Source of the DNA: Marinobacter fuscus
Lineage (GTDB): Bacteria; Pseudomonadota; Gammaproteobacteria; Pseudomonadales; Oleiphilaceae
Assembly (NCBI RefSeq): GCF_003007675.1
Contig: NZ_PXNP01000097.1
Span: forward strand, 124,001 to 188,000
DNA length: 64,000 nt
Direction of reading: 5' to 3'
The position numbers and the translations under genes were made by a program. The notes beneath the pieces were generated by a model that saw only the letters and a list, made by a program, of their open reading frames with translations, was not told the DNA's origin and searched no databases. This document shows, piece by piece, positions 16,820-25,108 of this stretch. Every line of letters starts with the position of its first letter. Within the stretch, counting starts at the first letter, position 1.

Positions 16820-17389
16820 TCAGTTCTGGCGCTGTTGCAGGTAGTTCTGGAAGGCGACACGGTATGCAGGGCTGGATGTGTCGGGGGTTTGATCCCCAGC
16901 CCAGAACCGATCCAGCCCGGCGCGTTTCCATGCAGCCAGATCGGCTTGAACCTCGGCTCGCGTCAGCCCCACCTCCTGCTGATACTGCTCGCCGTCGCGC
17001 AGGTGACGATAGGTGTCGTATGTCGCGCGGTATTGCGAGCTGAACGTGTCGGTGCCGCCGTCGCCGCGTTCGAGTTTGTCTAAGCCGGCACGCTTCCACA
17101 GCGCCAGGTCGGCACGCACCTGATCTCTCGTCAAAGCGGTGGACTCACGGTAGTCGGCTCCCAGACGAAGTTGCAGGTAGTTTTTGTAAGCTTGGCGGTA
17201 TTCCGAGCTGAAAGTGTCAGGCCCGGCGTCTCCCCCGGAAAGCTTATCCAGTCCGGCCTGCTTCCACGCCGCCAGGTCAGCGTTGACTTCCGCGCGCGAA
17301 ACACCTGCGTCGAAGGGTTGGGCGCCTGCACCAGCCGCAACGAAGGCGGAAAGCAGAACTGCGACGTGAAATTTTTTGGACATCATCAA
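16820..17389 (-). CDS. Secreted protein with three DUF4148-like repeats
   Basis: This protein of about 189 residues has a cleavable signal peptide (FHVAVLLSAFVAAGAGAQ) and then three repeats of about 55 residues. Each begins [LV][ST]R-x-[EQ]V-x-ADLA-x-WK-x-AGLD and ends with a Tyr-rich segment (SSEYRQAYKNYLQLR, SSQYRATYDTYRHLR, SPAYRVAFQNYLQQR). The repeat start resembles DUF4148, a family of small periplasmic proteins of unknown function; that match is from memory. There are no cysteines and few histidines in the mature protein, so classical soft-metal binding is not evident. It sits between cadA and arsR-czcD with its own SmtB-type operator at 17466-17479, which implies a metal-stress role in the periplasm. 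The start could also be the third Met (17383). Confidence 0.7.
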   Translation of the reverse strand: MMMSKKFHVAVLLSAFVAAGAGAQPFDAGVSRAEVNADLAAWKQAGLDKLSGGDAGPDTFSSEYRQAYKNYLQLRLGADYRESTALTRDQVRADLALWKRAGLDKLERGDGGTDTFSSQYRATYDTYRHLRDGEQYQQEVGLTRAEVQADLAAWKRAGLDRFWAGDQTPDTSSPAYRVAFQNYLQQRQN

Positions 17390-17465
17390 TACTCCTTGAC
17401 GTTACAAACAATGGCGTGGTGCTCACGCCTCCTTCAGTTGATTCATAGTCGAATAATAACACACA

Positions 17466-17479
17466 TGAAGATATGTTCA
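17466..17479 (-). promoter_or_regulatory. SmtB/ArsR-type operator and promoter of the triple-repeat gene
   Basis: TGAAGATATGTTCA fits the TGAA-N6-TTCA core. On the minus strand a promoter overlaps it: TTGAAC, 16 bp, TATTAT, followed about 55 bp later by the gene start. Repressor binding would block the polymerase. Confidence 0.65.
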
Positions 17480-17640
17480 ATTGTTTATTTGAAGGTACGG
17501 ATAGGCCTTTTCTGTTCCGGGGCAAGACCTCTGGTTTCAGGCAAAGCGACGAAGGGCTCTGGCCTCCACTCTGATATTGACCACCCAAAAAAAACGGCAC
17601 GCCCCTTGCCAGAGCGTGCCGCACACATTTGCACACTCAG

Positions 17641-18018
17641 TCAATCGTCGGATCTATCCTCGGAAATGTGGGAAGCCATGTCCTGAAGCACCTGGCTGAC
17701 GTGCTGATCCGCGATACCGTAAAAGATGTGCTTTGACTGGCGTTCGCCGCGCACGAGACGCGCGCCACGCAACAGCCGGAGGTGGTGGCTGACCAAGGAC
17801 TGCGACAGATCGAGCGAGTCGGCGATATCTCCCACAGCGACCGATCCGCGCATGCAATGGAGCAAAATCTTCAACCGCGATTGGTCGCCCAGCAGACGGA
17901 AGGTTTCGGCCAGAACAGCGACGTCACTTTGCGACAGTGCAAGAACATCAGTAGCCGCGCCGTGGCTGGAGGTCGAACATTGCGCAATATCGGAGCTGAT
18001 GGTTTTGCGGAACGTCAT
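17641..18018 (-). CDS. smtB: ArsR/SmtB-family zinc-type repressor
   Basis: This 125-residue winged-helix repressor has the recognition region VGDIADSLDLSQSLVSHHLR. The alpha-5 metal site residues are D104, H106, H117 and E120, the same ligands as in Synechococcus SmtB. The alpha-3 CxC-type site of CadC/ArsR is absent, so zinc (possibly cobalt or cadmium) release from DNA is the expected mode. It follows czcD by 43 bp on the same strand and is probably co-transcribed from the operator at 19122. Matching operators at 7322, 16727, 17466 and 25122 are likely shared targets with the second copy at 19720-20073. Confidence 0.9.
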   Translation of the reverse strand: MTFRKTISSDIAQCSTSSHGAATDVLALSQSDVAVLAETFRLLGDQSRLKILLHCMRGSVAVGDIADSLDLSQSLVSHHLRLLRGARLVRGERQSKHIFYGIADQHVSQVLQDMASHISEDRSDD

Positions 18019-18061
18019 GGCTTCAAACCCTCAAGTGAACTGCGAGCCGGCTTGCACGGCC

Positions 18062-19072
18062 TCAATGCTTGTGACCAGAAGCGGAGTGGTCATGGTTGTG
18101 CCCACTGTGGTCATGGCCGCTGTGGGCATGACGGTCCGTCCTGGGTTGCAGGCTGCAGACGTTCTCGTCGGCTTCCGAGTTCCAGTCGATCCCGACCGTG
18201 GCGTGTTCGATGCTGAATTGCTCTCGAAGCACCGCCTCGACGCGCTTGACCACGGCTCGCGCTTCCTCGTCCACATTGGGTCGCACGTGTAGCGTGGCCA
18301 TGGTGCGACCGGAGGTGAGTTGCCACACGTGAACATGGCTGACAGCCGCTAGGCCGGGAACGGCGCTCATCAGGCCTTGTTCCACCTTCTCCGGCGAAGC
18401 GTCCTCCGGCGCGCCCTCCAGCAGGATATGGATAGACTTGGCCAGGAGCTTCCAGGCGCTGCGCAGGATCAGCGCCGCCACCAGAACCGACAGGATGGGA
18501 TCAATGGGCGTCCACCCCGTGAGATAGATGATGACCGCAGCGAGGATTGCTCCCACCGAGCCCAACAGGTCGCCTATCACATGCAGGATGGCACCTTTCA
18601 CGTTGACGTGCTCGGTATCGCCGCGTGTCATGATCCACAGCACGAGCAGGTTTATCAGCAATCCCAACACGGCGACGATCATCATGGGGCCAGCCAGGAT
18701 CACCGGCGGCGCTTGCAGCCGCCCCCATGCTTCATAGACGATCCAGGCGACGATGGCGAAGAGCGTGACGGCGTTGATGAAGCCGGCAAGTACCTCGAAG
18801 CGTAGATAGCCAAAGGTGCGCTTGCTGTCTGCGGCGCGGCTGCCGAACCGGAACGCCATATAGGCCAAGGCCAGCGCCATCGCATCGGTCAGCATGTGGC
18901 CCGCATCGGCCAGCAGCGCCAGCGAGCCGGAAATCACGCCGCCCACCGCCTCCACGATCATGAAGGTGAAGATCAGCACGAAGGAAATGAGAATCTTGCG
19001 CTGGTTGGCGCTGGTCACAGTTGGCACATGGCTGTGGTCGTGACCATGGTCATGTGAGTGAGAGTGGGACAT
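18062..19072 (-). CDS. czcD: Cation diffusion facilitator (CzcD/ZitB-like Zn/Cd exporter)
   Basis: This 336-residue inner-membrane proton/zinc antiporter has six hydrophobic segments. The two metal-site motifs are clear: LLADAGHMLTDAMAL (H and D in TM2) and ILHVIGDLLGS (HxxxD in TM5). The N-terminus (SHSHSHDHGHDHSHV) and C-terminus (HSGHDHSGHNHDHS) are His-rich, as in zinc CDF proteins, and a cytoplasmic C-terminal domain precedes the tail. The ATG at 19072 has GAGG five bases upstream; the 19087 alternative is a TTG. It is the first gene of a two-gene unit with the SmtB-type repressor and is controlled by the operator at 19122. Confidence 0.93.
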   Translation of the reverse strand: MSHSHSHDHGHDHSHVPTVTSANQRKILISFVLIFTFMIVEAVGGVISGSLALLADAGHMLTDAMALALAYMAFRFGSRAADSKRTFGYLRFEVLAGFINAVTLFAIVAWIVYEAWGRLQAPPVILAGPMMIVAVLGLLINLLVLWIMTRGDTEHVNVKGAILHVIGDLLGSVGAILAAVIIYLTGWTPIDPILSVLVAALILRSAWKLLAKSIHILLEGAPEDASPEKVEQGLMSAVPGLAAVSHVHVWQLTSGRTMATLHVRPNVDEEARAVVKRVEAVLREQFSIEHATVGIDWNSEADENVCSLQPRTDRHAHSGHDHSGHNHDHSASGHKH

Positions 19073-19121
19073 GGGAGCCTCGGGCAAGTTAAATTTTGAC
19101 TACGCGAGGAAATATAACACA

Positions 19122-19135
19122 TAAACACATGTTCA
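19122..19135 (-). promoter_or_regulatory. SmtB/ArsR-type operator and promoter of czcD-smtB
   Basis: TAAACACATGTTCA fits the operator core with one change, inside the dyad ACATAAACA / TGTTCATGT. On the minus strand the promoter TTCACA, 18 bp, TTATAT straddles it, so repression by occlusion and autoregulation of the downstream repressor are expected. Confidence 0.65.
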
Positions 19136-19351
19136 TGTGAAGTGTTTTATTTAGCCATACCAGTGTTCGTGGCGGATGCGTTGCAACGCCGCGGCAAGAC
19201 AGCCCTGTGTGCTGCCATTGCCGAGAAGAGGCCTATCCTCTCGGCCAGATCCGGTGCAGATCGTCCACGATCAGCGAATGATGGTGTCTGCCCTGATCTG
19301 CGTGCGTTCGCAAATGAGGGTGATCCGCCGGTAGGTTTGGATGGTCATGGG

Positions 19352-19609
19352 TCAGATCGGACGGGGCGCTGGCCGGCCACAGCCGAAGCGCCAGCGCCAC
19401 GCCACTTCGATTTCGCCCAGGCCGAAGCGCGCCTTCACGAGGACCACCGTGTTCACGATCACCATCGAGCCCGCGGCCGAGACGGCCAGGCTGATCGCCA
19501 GCAGGCCCGCAGGCGCGGCCGAAACGAGGAAGCAGAGCATCGTTCCCACGAACAGGTTGTGAAAGCTGATGACGGTCAGCAGCGCGGCGGCCAGCATTGG
19601 GGAAATCAC
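19352..19609 (-). pseudogene. Remnant of an MFS transporter gene
   Basis: An 85-codon open frame encodes hydrophobic segments (PMLAAALLTVISFHNLFVG, LLAISLAVSAAGSMVIVN) ending RFGLGEIEVAWRW. This resembles the middle of an MFS transporter, where RxGxGExxVALALA usually follows. In the next frame VALALRLW continues the motif, so at least one frameshift is present, and no full-length transporter can be assembled around it. It lies on the same strand just downstream of the second ArsR gene. I regard it as a decayed fragment; the family assignment is moderate. Confidence 0.4.
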
Positions 19610-19719
19610 GCTTTCCAGGTCGTAGGCCTGCGGGACAGCGACAGCGTCTTCTAGTGAGAATGCCTGCAGCAGCGGCCACCCACTGCTGCGCGTAATGGTA
19701 GGTTTTGCGATCCGCTCGG

Positions 19720-20073
19720 CTACTCGTCGTTGTGGTCTTCAGCAATGTGGATGGCCATGTCCAGCAGCACCTGGCTCACGTGCTGGTCGGCCACCTCATA
19801 GAAAATCTGCTTGGCCTGGCGCGCACCCTTGACCAGCCGAGCTCCACGCAGCAGCCGCAGATGGTGGCTGACCAGTGATTGCGAGAGGTCGAGGGTCTCC
19901 GCGATGTCCCCCACCGAAGTAGACCCCTTCATGCAGCACAGCATGATTTTCAGCCGCGAAGGATCGCCCAGGAGGCGGAAGGTTTCGGCCAGGATGGTTA
20001 CATCATTGTGCGACAAGGATGTCAGATCGGCGCTTGCGCCGTGAGGTGTGCTTGCTGGTTTGCGTGAAGTCAT
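19720..20073 (-). CDS. Second ArsR/SmtB-family zinc-type repressor
   Basis: This 117-residue winged-helix protein is closely similar to the repressor at 17641-18018 from AETFRLLGD onward. It shares SVGDIAETLDLSQSLVSHHL and an intact alpha-5 site (D96, H98, H109, E112). The region before the recognition helix has CC (LCCMKG), but not the CxC pair of an alpha-3 cadmium site. Two such similar repressors in one cargo suggest duplication or separate acquisition, and they may bind the same operators. It is transcribed leftward, away from copA; the 170 bp between them carry a degenerate CATAAAAAAATATG element near 20230. Confidence 0.9.
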   Translation of the reverse strand: MTSRKPASTPHGASADLTSLSHNDVTILAETFRLLGDPSRLKIMLCCMKGSTSVGDIAETLDLSQSLVSHHLRLLRGARLVKGARQAKQIFYEVADQHVSQVLLDMAIHIAEDHNDE

Positions 20074-20244
20074 TTGTCAAAAATTCCTGCTCTCGAACGG
20101 CTGTTCATGCCCTTCAGGATCAACGAGGCTGCGGCAGAGCGATCATGCGCAGCTAGGGATCTGGGAAAGCTTGGCAACCAGAACCCGCCGCACCTCTGTC
20201 GCCAGCGCTTTCCCAAACCAGACAGTACACATAAAAAAATATGC

Positions 20245-20275
20245 TTGACCTTCCCACGATGGTAAACCCTAAGCT
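20245..20275 (+). promoter_or_regulatory. CueR-type promoter of copA
   Basis: TTGACC (20245-20250), a 19-bp spacer starting TTCCCAC and containing GGTAAACC, then TAAGCT (20270-20275), on the plus strand. It stands 36 bp upstream of the copA start and heads the copA-cueR-ferredoxin unit, so CueR would activate its own operon. Confidence 0.75.
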
Positions 20276-20311
20276 TCCCTCATGTCGAATCTCAACTACG
20301 GGAAATAAACC

Positions 20312-22807
20312 ATGAGCATGCCAATAATGAGTGATGCTCGCGCCACAGCAGCTGCGATCAGCCTGCCCATCGAGGGCATGACCTGCGCGAGCTGCGTCGG
20401 CCGAGTCGAGGCCGCCCTGGCCAAGGTCGAGGGCGTGGACACTGTGTCCGTCAATCTGGCTACCGAGCGGGCGGACATCCGCCTGGCTGGTCCTGTTGAT
20501 CGCATGGCGCTGATTCAGGCGGTGGAGAAAGTGGGCTACGAGGTGCCGGCCGGCGTCACTGAACTGGCGATCGAGGGCATGACCTGCGCATCCTGCGTAG
20601 GCCGCGTCGAGAAGGCGCTCAAAGCCATACCAAGCGTCACGGAGGCCACGGTGAATCTGGCGACCGAGCGCGCCACCGTGCGCGGCTTGGCTGCCGTGGA
20701 AGATCTGATCGCGGCCGTAGACAAGGTTGGCTACGAAGCCCGCCTGGTCGATACCGGCGCACAGGCCGAAGATGAAGCAGCAGAAAAGAAGGACGCCGAG
20801 CGGGCCGAACTCAAGCGTGACCTGACCCTGGCCGGTCTGCTGACATTGCCGGTATTCGTGCTCGAAATGGGCTCGCACATGATTCCCGGCATGCACGAGT
20901 GGGTCATGAACACCATCGGCATGCAGCAGAATTGGTATATCCAGTTCGTACTGACCCTGCTGGTGCTGGCCATTCCGGGCCGGCGCTTCTATGAGAAGGG
21001 CTTTCCGGCCCTCGTGCGCCTGGGCCCGGACATGAACTCGCTCGTCGCGGTCGGCACGATGGCCGCGTTCGGCTTTTCGATGGTCGCCACCTTCGCGCCC
21101 GGCCTGCTGCCAGCAGGCACGGTGAACGTCTATTACGAGGCGGCTGCCGTCATCGTGACGCTGATCCTGCTCGGTCGCTTCCTGGAGGCGCGCGCGAAGG
21201 GTCGTACCTCCGAGGCCATCCAGCGGCTGGTCAAGCTGCAGGCCAAGGAGGCCCATGTGTTGCGTGACGGCCGTATGGTGGATATTCCCATCAACGACGT
21301 AGCCCTTGGCGACATCGTGGAAGTGCGTCCCGGCGAGCGCGTGCCGGTCGATGGCGAAATCACCGAGGGCCGCAGCTTCGTCGATGAGTCGATGATCACC
21401 GGCGAACCGATCCCGGTCGAAAAGGCTGCTGGCAGCACGGTGGTCGGTGGCACCGTCAACCAGAAAGGCGCGCTGACGCTGCGCGCCACCGCCGTGGGCG
21501 GGCAGACCATGCTGGCGCAGATCATCCGCATGGTCGAGCAGGCCCAGGGCTCGAAGCTGCCGATTCAGGCCGTGGTGGACAAGGTGACGTTGTGGTTCGT
21601 TCCGGCAGTGATGCTGGTCGCCTTGCTGACCTTTCTGGTCTGGCTCGTGTTTGGCCCGTCGCCCGCCCTGACTTTCGCCTTGGTCAACGCCGTAGCCGTG
21701 CTCATCATCGCCTGCCCGTGCGCTATGGGCTTGGCGACGCCGACCTCGATCATGGTCGGCACCGGCCGCGGCGCCGAGATGGGCGTGCTGTTCCGCAAGG
21801 GCGAGGCCTTGCAACTGCTCAAGGATGCCAAGGTGGTGGCCGTGGACAAGACCGGCACCCTGACAGAGGGTCGCCCGGTGCTGACCGACCTGGAAATCGC
21901 TGAAGGCTTCAGCCGCGACCCAGTGCTGGCGAAGGTCGCTGCCGTAGAATCTCGCTCGGAGCACCCGATTGCGCGCGCGATCGTCGAATCTGCGACAGAA
22001 GGTGGCATCGCGCTGCCGACCATGACCGATTTTGATTCGGTCACGGGCATGGGCGTGCGCGCAACCGTGGACGGTTCCCGTGTCGAGGTTGGCGCCGACC
22101 GCTACATGCGTTCGCTGGGCCTGGACGTCGGTGTATTCGCAGGCACTGCCGAGCGTCTGGGCAACGAGGGCAAATCACCGTTGTACGCCGCGATCGATGG
22201 CCGCCTGGCCGCCATCATCGCCGTGGCCGATCCGATCAAGGCTAGCACGCCCGCCGCCATCGCCGCGCTGCATCAGCTTGGCCTGAAAGTGGCAATGATC
22301 ACCGGCGACAACGCGCGTACCGCACAGGCGATTGCCAAGCAACTGGGCATCGACGAGGTGGTGGCCGAAGTCCTGCCTGAAGGCAAGGTGGATGCGGTGC
22401 GCCGGCTGAAAGCCAGCCACGGCCAGATTGCTTACGTGGGTGACGGCATCAACGACGCCCCGGCGCTGGCCGAGGCCGACGTGGGCCTGGCAATCGGCAC
22501 CGGCACTGACGTGGCAGTCGAGTCAGCCGACGTGGTGTTGATGTCCGGCGACCTGCGAGGCGTGCCCAACGCCATCGCGCTGTCGAAGGCTACGCTGGGC
22601 AATATCCGCCAAAACCTATTCTGGGCGTTTGGCTACAACACCGCGCTGATTCCGGTGGCCGCCGGGGCGCTGTACCCAGCATATGGGGTGTTGCTCTCGC
22701 CGATCTTCGCCGCCGGCGCGATGGCACTCTCCAGCGTGTTCGTGCTGGGCAACGCGCTACGCCTGCGCGGCTTTCGGCCGCCGCTGGCGGCGGATACCAC
22801 TCATTGA
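20312..22807 (+). CDS. copA: P1B-1 Cu(+)-exporting ATPase with two HMA domains
   Basis: This 831-residue copper pump is in the inner membrane. Two N-terminal HMA domains each have GMTCASC (about residues 23-29 and 90-96). The actuator TGEP loop (SMITGEPIP), the CPC motif ([16 protein letters not shown]), [11 protein letters not shown] and [10 protein letters not shown] are all present. The Cu-specific helix residues YN ([12 protein letters not shown]) and MxxSS ([18 protein letters not shown]) are intact, which separates it from the zinc-type ATPase at 13939. It is preceded by a CueR-type promoter and followed immediately by cueR (the ATPase stop is 17 bp before the cueR start). GGGA eight bases upstream supports the first ATG. 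Confidence 0.95.
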   Translation: MSMPIMSDARATAAAISLPIEGMTCASCVGRVEAALAKVEGVDTVSVNLATERADIRLAGPVDRMALIQAVEKVGYEVPAGVTELAIEGMTCASCVGRVEKALKAIPSVTEATVNLATERATVRGLAAVEDLIAAVDKVGYEARLVDTGAQAEDEAAEKKDAERAELKRDLTLAGLLTLPVFVLEMGSHMIPGMHEWVMNTIGMQQNWYIQFVLTLLVLAIPGRRFYEKGFPALVRLGPDMNSLVAVGTMAAFGFSMVATFAPGLLPAGTVNVYYEAAAVIVTLILLGRFLEARAKGRTSEAIQRLVKLQAKEAHVLRDGRMVDIPINDVALGDIVEVRPGERVPVDGEITEGRSFVDESMITGEPIPVEKAAGSTVVGGTVNQKGALTLRATAVGGQTMLAQIIRMVEQAQGSKLPIQAVVDKVTLWFVPAVMLVALLTFLVWLVFGPSPALTFALVNAVAVLIIACPCAMGLATPTSIMVGTGRGAEMGVLFRKGEALQLLKDAKVVAVDKTGTLTEGRPVLTDLEIAEGFSRDPVLAKVAAVESRSEHPIARAIVESATEGGIALPTMTDFDSVTGMGVRATVDGSRVEVGADRYMRSLGLDVGVFAGTAERLGNEGKSPLYAAIDGRLAAIIAVADPIKASTPAAIAALHQLGLKVAMITGDNARTAQAIAKQLGIDEVVAEVLPEGKVDAVRRLKASHGQIAYVGDGINDAPALAEADVGLAIGTGTDVAVESADVVLMSGDLRGVPNAIALSKATLGNIRQNLFWAFGYNTALIPVAAGALYPAYGVLLSPIFAAGAMALSSVFVLGNALRLRGFRPPLAADTTH

Positions 22808-22824
22808 GAAAGGGGAGGAAGACC

Positions 22825-23298
22825 ATGAACATCGGTGAAGCATCCAAAGCATCCAAGGTCTCGGCCAAGATGATCCGCTACTACGAGCAGATCGGCCTGA
22901 TTCCGCCAGCGGATCGTACCGAATCTGGCTATCGCACCTACACCCAGGCCGATATCCACCGGCTGCATTTCATCCGCCGCGCGCGCGATCTCGGCTTCTC
23001 GGTGGCCGAGATCACGAATCTGCTGGGCCTGTGGAACGACAAGTCGCGCCAGAGTGCCGACGTCAAGCGCCTGGCCCAACAGCACATCGCCGAACTGGAC
23101 CGACGCATCGAGAGCATGCTGCAGATGACAGAAACGCTCAAGGCGTTGATTCATTGTTGCGCGGGTGATGAACGACCAGACTGCCCGATCCTTCAGACGC
23201 TGGAGCAACCCGACACCAGTGAAGACGAACCTGAAGAGCGCACTGGTGCCGTACCGCGCCGCTCGCACGGCACCAGAACAGCGAAACGCTCGCGCTGA
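22825..23298 (+). CDS. cueR: CueR copper-responsive MerR-family activator
   Basis: This 157-residue activator has the MerR DNA-binding domain (NIGEASKASKVSAKMIRYYE), the long dimer helix, and a metal loop with C112 and C120 (CAGDERPDC), exactly the E. coli CueR ligand spacing for Cu(I). A basic, disordered C-terminal extension (RRSHGTRTAKRSR) makes it longer than the usual ~135 residues. The start at 22825 has GGGGAGG upstream; the 22804 frame start overlaps copA. It is probably the regulator of all four TTGACC-N19 promoters in the cargo. Confidence 0.93.
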   Translation: MNIGEASKASKVSAKMIRYYEQIGLIPPADRTESGYRTYTQADIHRLHFIRRARDLGFSVAEITNLLGLWNDKSRQSADVKRLAQQHIAELDRRIESMLQMTETLKALIHCCAGDERPDCPILQTLEQPDTSEDEPEERTGAVPRRSHGTRTAKRSR

Positions 23299-23312
23299 CG
23301 ACCAGGAGAGAC

Positions 23313-23651
23313 ATGCCCAAAATCACTGTTCTTCCCCACTCAGAACTGGCACCTGAAGGCGCGGTGCTGAACGTGCCAGCAGGCACCTCGATTTGTGAGG
23401 CCCTGCTGGACAATGGCATCGAGATCGAGCATGCCTGCGACATGAGTTGCGCATGCACCACCTGCCATTGCATCGTGCGCAAGGGGTTCGACTCTCTAAA
23501 CGAAGTCGAGGAGTGCGAGGACGACCTGCTCGACAGGGCCTGGGGACTGGAGGCGCAGTCGCGCCTGAGCTGCCAGGCCATCGTGTCGACAGAGGATCTG
23601 ACCGTCGAAATCCCCAAGTACACGATTAACCACGCCAAGGAGAACCACTAG
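23313..23651 (+). CDS. fdx: Isc-type [2Fe-2S] ferredoxin
   Basis: This 112-residue adrenodoxin-type ferredoxin has cluster cysteines in HACDMSCACTTCHCIV and a final ligand in SRLSCQAIV (C-x5-C-x2-C...C). It closely resembles Fdx of the isc operon (LPHSELAPEGAVLNVPAG start, EVEECEDDLLDRAWGLE). AGGAG stands just before the ATG, and it follows cueR by 14 bp in the copper operon. Copper damages exposed Fe-S clusters, so a spare ferredoxin under CueR control may support cluster repair. This is inference, made more pointed by the absence of fdx from the chromosomal isc locus in this window. Confidence 0.9.
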   Translation: MPKITVLPHSELAPEGAVLNVPAGTSICEALLDNGIEIEHACDMSCACTTCHCIVRKGFDSLNEVEECEDDLLDRAWGLEAQSRLSCQAIVSTEDLTVEIPKYTINHAKENH

Positions 23652-23804
23652 GGCCTGGCGTGCCGCCGCAGACACGCCGGCCTGTGGCCGGATTGTCCTG
23701 GCAGGTGGAGAACAGCCTGACGACCTACCCATGAGCCAGGCGCCTACACACTCTTGCGCCAGGGCGGGTTAGGGTAGAGAGGTAGTCTGAAGTCTTTTGC
23801 TCAC

Positions 23805-23821
23805 GGTCGGCTCCGCCGACC
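23805..23821 (+). terminator. Perfect 7-bp hairpin after the copA operon
   Basis: GGTCGGC TCC GCCGACC forms a perfect stem-loop but is followed by TCCCTTAAGG without a T tract. It lies between the ferredoxin stop and the next gene and may be a weak or Rho-assisted terminator. Confidence 0.35.
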
Positions 23822-23855
23822 TCCCTTAAGGAAGACCCCACAGGAGAAGTCCAGC

Positions 23856-24614
23856 ATGTCTGCGCTCAAGCACGCCAAGCTCTACCGCATGGTCATGCCC
23901 GACCATACCTGCCCCTATGGGCTGAAGTCGCTCGATCTGCTCAAACGCAAGGGCTACAAGGTCGAGGACAAGCACTTGGCGAGCCGCGAGCAGACGGATG
24001 CGTTCAAGCAGGAACATGGAGTCGAAACCACGCCGCAGACGTTCATCGATGGGCGGCGCATAGGGGGCTACGACGAATTGCGTAAATTCTTCGACATGCC
24101 CGTGAAGGACAAGAACGCTGTGACCTATACCCCCGTGGTCGCGCTGTTCCTCATGGCCGCCGCGCTGGCGCTCGGGGCGAGTTGGGCCGCCTTCGGCCAG
24201 CTACCGGGCATTCAGACCGCAGAGTGGTTCGTGGCCTTTGCCATGTGCTTGCTGGCGTTGCAGAAACTCAAGAACGTGGACAGTTTCGCGACGATGTTCC
24301 TCAACTATGACCTGTTGGCCAAGCGCTGGGTGCGGTATGGCTATCTCTACCCGTTCGCAGAGGGTACCGCTGGCGTGTTGATGGTCGCGGGAGTGGGTAT
24401 GTGGCTGTCGATTCCGCTGGCACTGTTCATCGGCACCGTCGGGGCCGTGTCGGTCTTCAAGGCGGTTTATGTCGATCGCCGGGAACTCAAGTGCGCCTGC
24501 GTGGGCGGGGACAGCAATGTACCGCTGGGCTTCGTATCCCTGACAGAGAACCTGATGATGGTGGCGATGGCCCTTTGGATGTGGGTCAAGGTCGCCTATT
24601 TCGGGATGCACTGA
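23856..24614 (+). CDS. Glutaredoxin-MauE fusion membrane protein
   Basis: This 252-residue protein begins with a glutaredoxin domain (residues 1-85). Its active site reads CPYG rather than CPYC, so it has a single catalytic cysteine, with TTPQTFIDGRRIGGYDEL supplying the cis-Pro and glutathione-binding part. The rest has four or five hydrophobic segments (VVALFLMAAALALGASWAAF onward) like MauE/DoxX-type membrane proteins, with a CAC motif in the loop DRRELKCACVGG. MauE-like proteins pass electrons across the membrane to periplasmic disulfide enzymes, so a redox role in metal tolerance is plausible. AGGAG precedes the ATG. It follows the copper operon on the same strand after 204 bp. Confidence 0.8.
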   Translation: MSALKHAKLYRMVMPDHTCPYGLKSLDLLKRKGYKVEDKHLASREQTDAFKQEHGVETTPQTFIDGRRIGGYDELRKFFDMPVKDKNAVTYTPVVALFLMAAALALGASWAAFGQLPGIQTAEWFVAFAMCLLALQKLKNVDSFATMFLNYDLLAKRWVRYGYLYPFAEGTAGVLMVAGVGMWLSIPLALFIGTVGAVSVFKAVYVDRRELKCACVGGDSNVPLGFVSLTENLMMVAMALWMWVKVAYFGMH

Positions 24615-24679
24615 GCAACAACATGGCGCGTGCGCCAGCATCGCGGCCAACCTGCGTTCAGGTCGACCGCGATCGGATG

Positions 24680-24874
24680 TTACTGCGCGCGCGGCGGGAA
24701 ACCAGCCTCGCGCAGGGCTGCGACGATCTGCCCTTCGGATGCCGACGTTTGCACCTCGACCCGGCGGGATGGCGGATCAGTGACGACACTGGCGTTGGGG
24801 TCGATCATCTGAATCGTCTTCGTCACGGTGCGGGCGCATCCACCGCAGGTCATGTCATCGAGATGGAATTGCAT
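24680..24874 (-). CDS. copZ: CopZ-like copper chaperone (single HMA domain)
   Basis: This 64-residue protein is one HMA domain with the metal site MTCGGC near residue 10 and the usual beta-alpha-beta-beta-alpha-beta pattern. It should carry Cu(I) in the cytoplasm to CopA or CueR. The ATG at 24874 has AAGGAG eight bases upstream; the longer frame to 25000 would cover the promoter. A CueR-type promoter lies 33-63 bp upstream. It is convergent with the glutaredoxin-MauE gene. Confidence 0.9.
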   Translation of the reverse strand: MQFHLDDMTCGGCARTVTKTIQMIDPNASVVTDPPSRRVEVQTSASEGQIVAALREAGFPPRAQ

Positions 24875-24906
24875 GGAAAACTCCTTTCGGGTTGGGGTGC
24901 TTGGCA

Positions 24907-24937
24907 GTTTGGTCCTTGCCACGGTTGGAAGGTCAAG
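24907..24937 (-). promoter_or_regulatory. CueR-type promoter of copZ
   Basis: On the minus strand TTGACC (24937-24932), 19 bp, CAAACT (24912-24907). The spacer dyad CCTTCCAACCGTGGCAAGG resembles known copZ/copA operators closely. Confidence 0.75.
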
Positions 24938-25108
24938 TGGTAGTTGCATCGACGGGACGCAGCGGCTGCCAAGTTCCCTCACGCTGTCACTGACGCGCAA
25001 CCTTATTGATTCGCGCCGATGGCATTTGCAACGAAGCCAAGCAGCACACCGTCATCAAGCCGGCTCCGATCCCTTATCAAGCTCCAGATCAGAGGCAGGA
25101 GGTCTTTT

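Noticed and set aside
15844..17043. Open frame of 399 codons on the plus strand
   Set aside because: It is antisense to cadA and the triple-repeat gene and would run through two operators.
18377..18805. Plus-strand frame inside czcD
   Set aside because: Antisense shadow of the CDF exporter, which has all its motifs on the other strand.
19233..19745. Minus-strand frame of 170 codons overlapping the MFS remnant
   Set aside because: The translation is Arg/Gly-rich and resembles no family; it overlaps the second ArsR gene end.
20153..21964. Long open frame on the minus strand (603 codons)
   Set aside because: It is antisense to copA; the translation is His/Gln/Arg-rich with no family features, a known artefact of GC-rich coding DNA.
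4888..25000. A mercury (mer) operon among the MerR-type promoters
   Set aside because: No merA, merT or merP is present, and the one cysteine-bearing MerR protein has the CueR, not MerR, ligand pattern.
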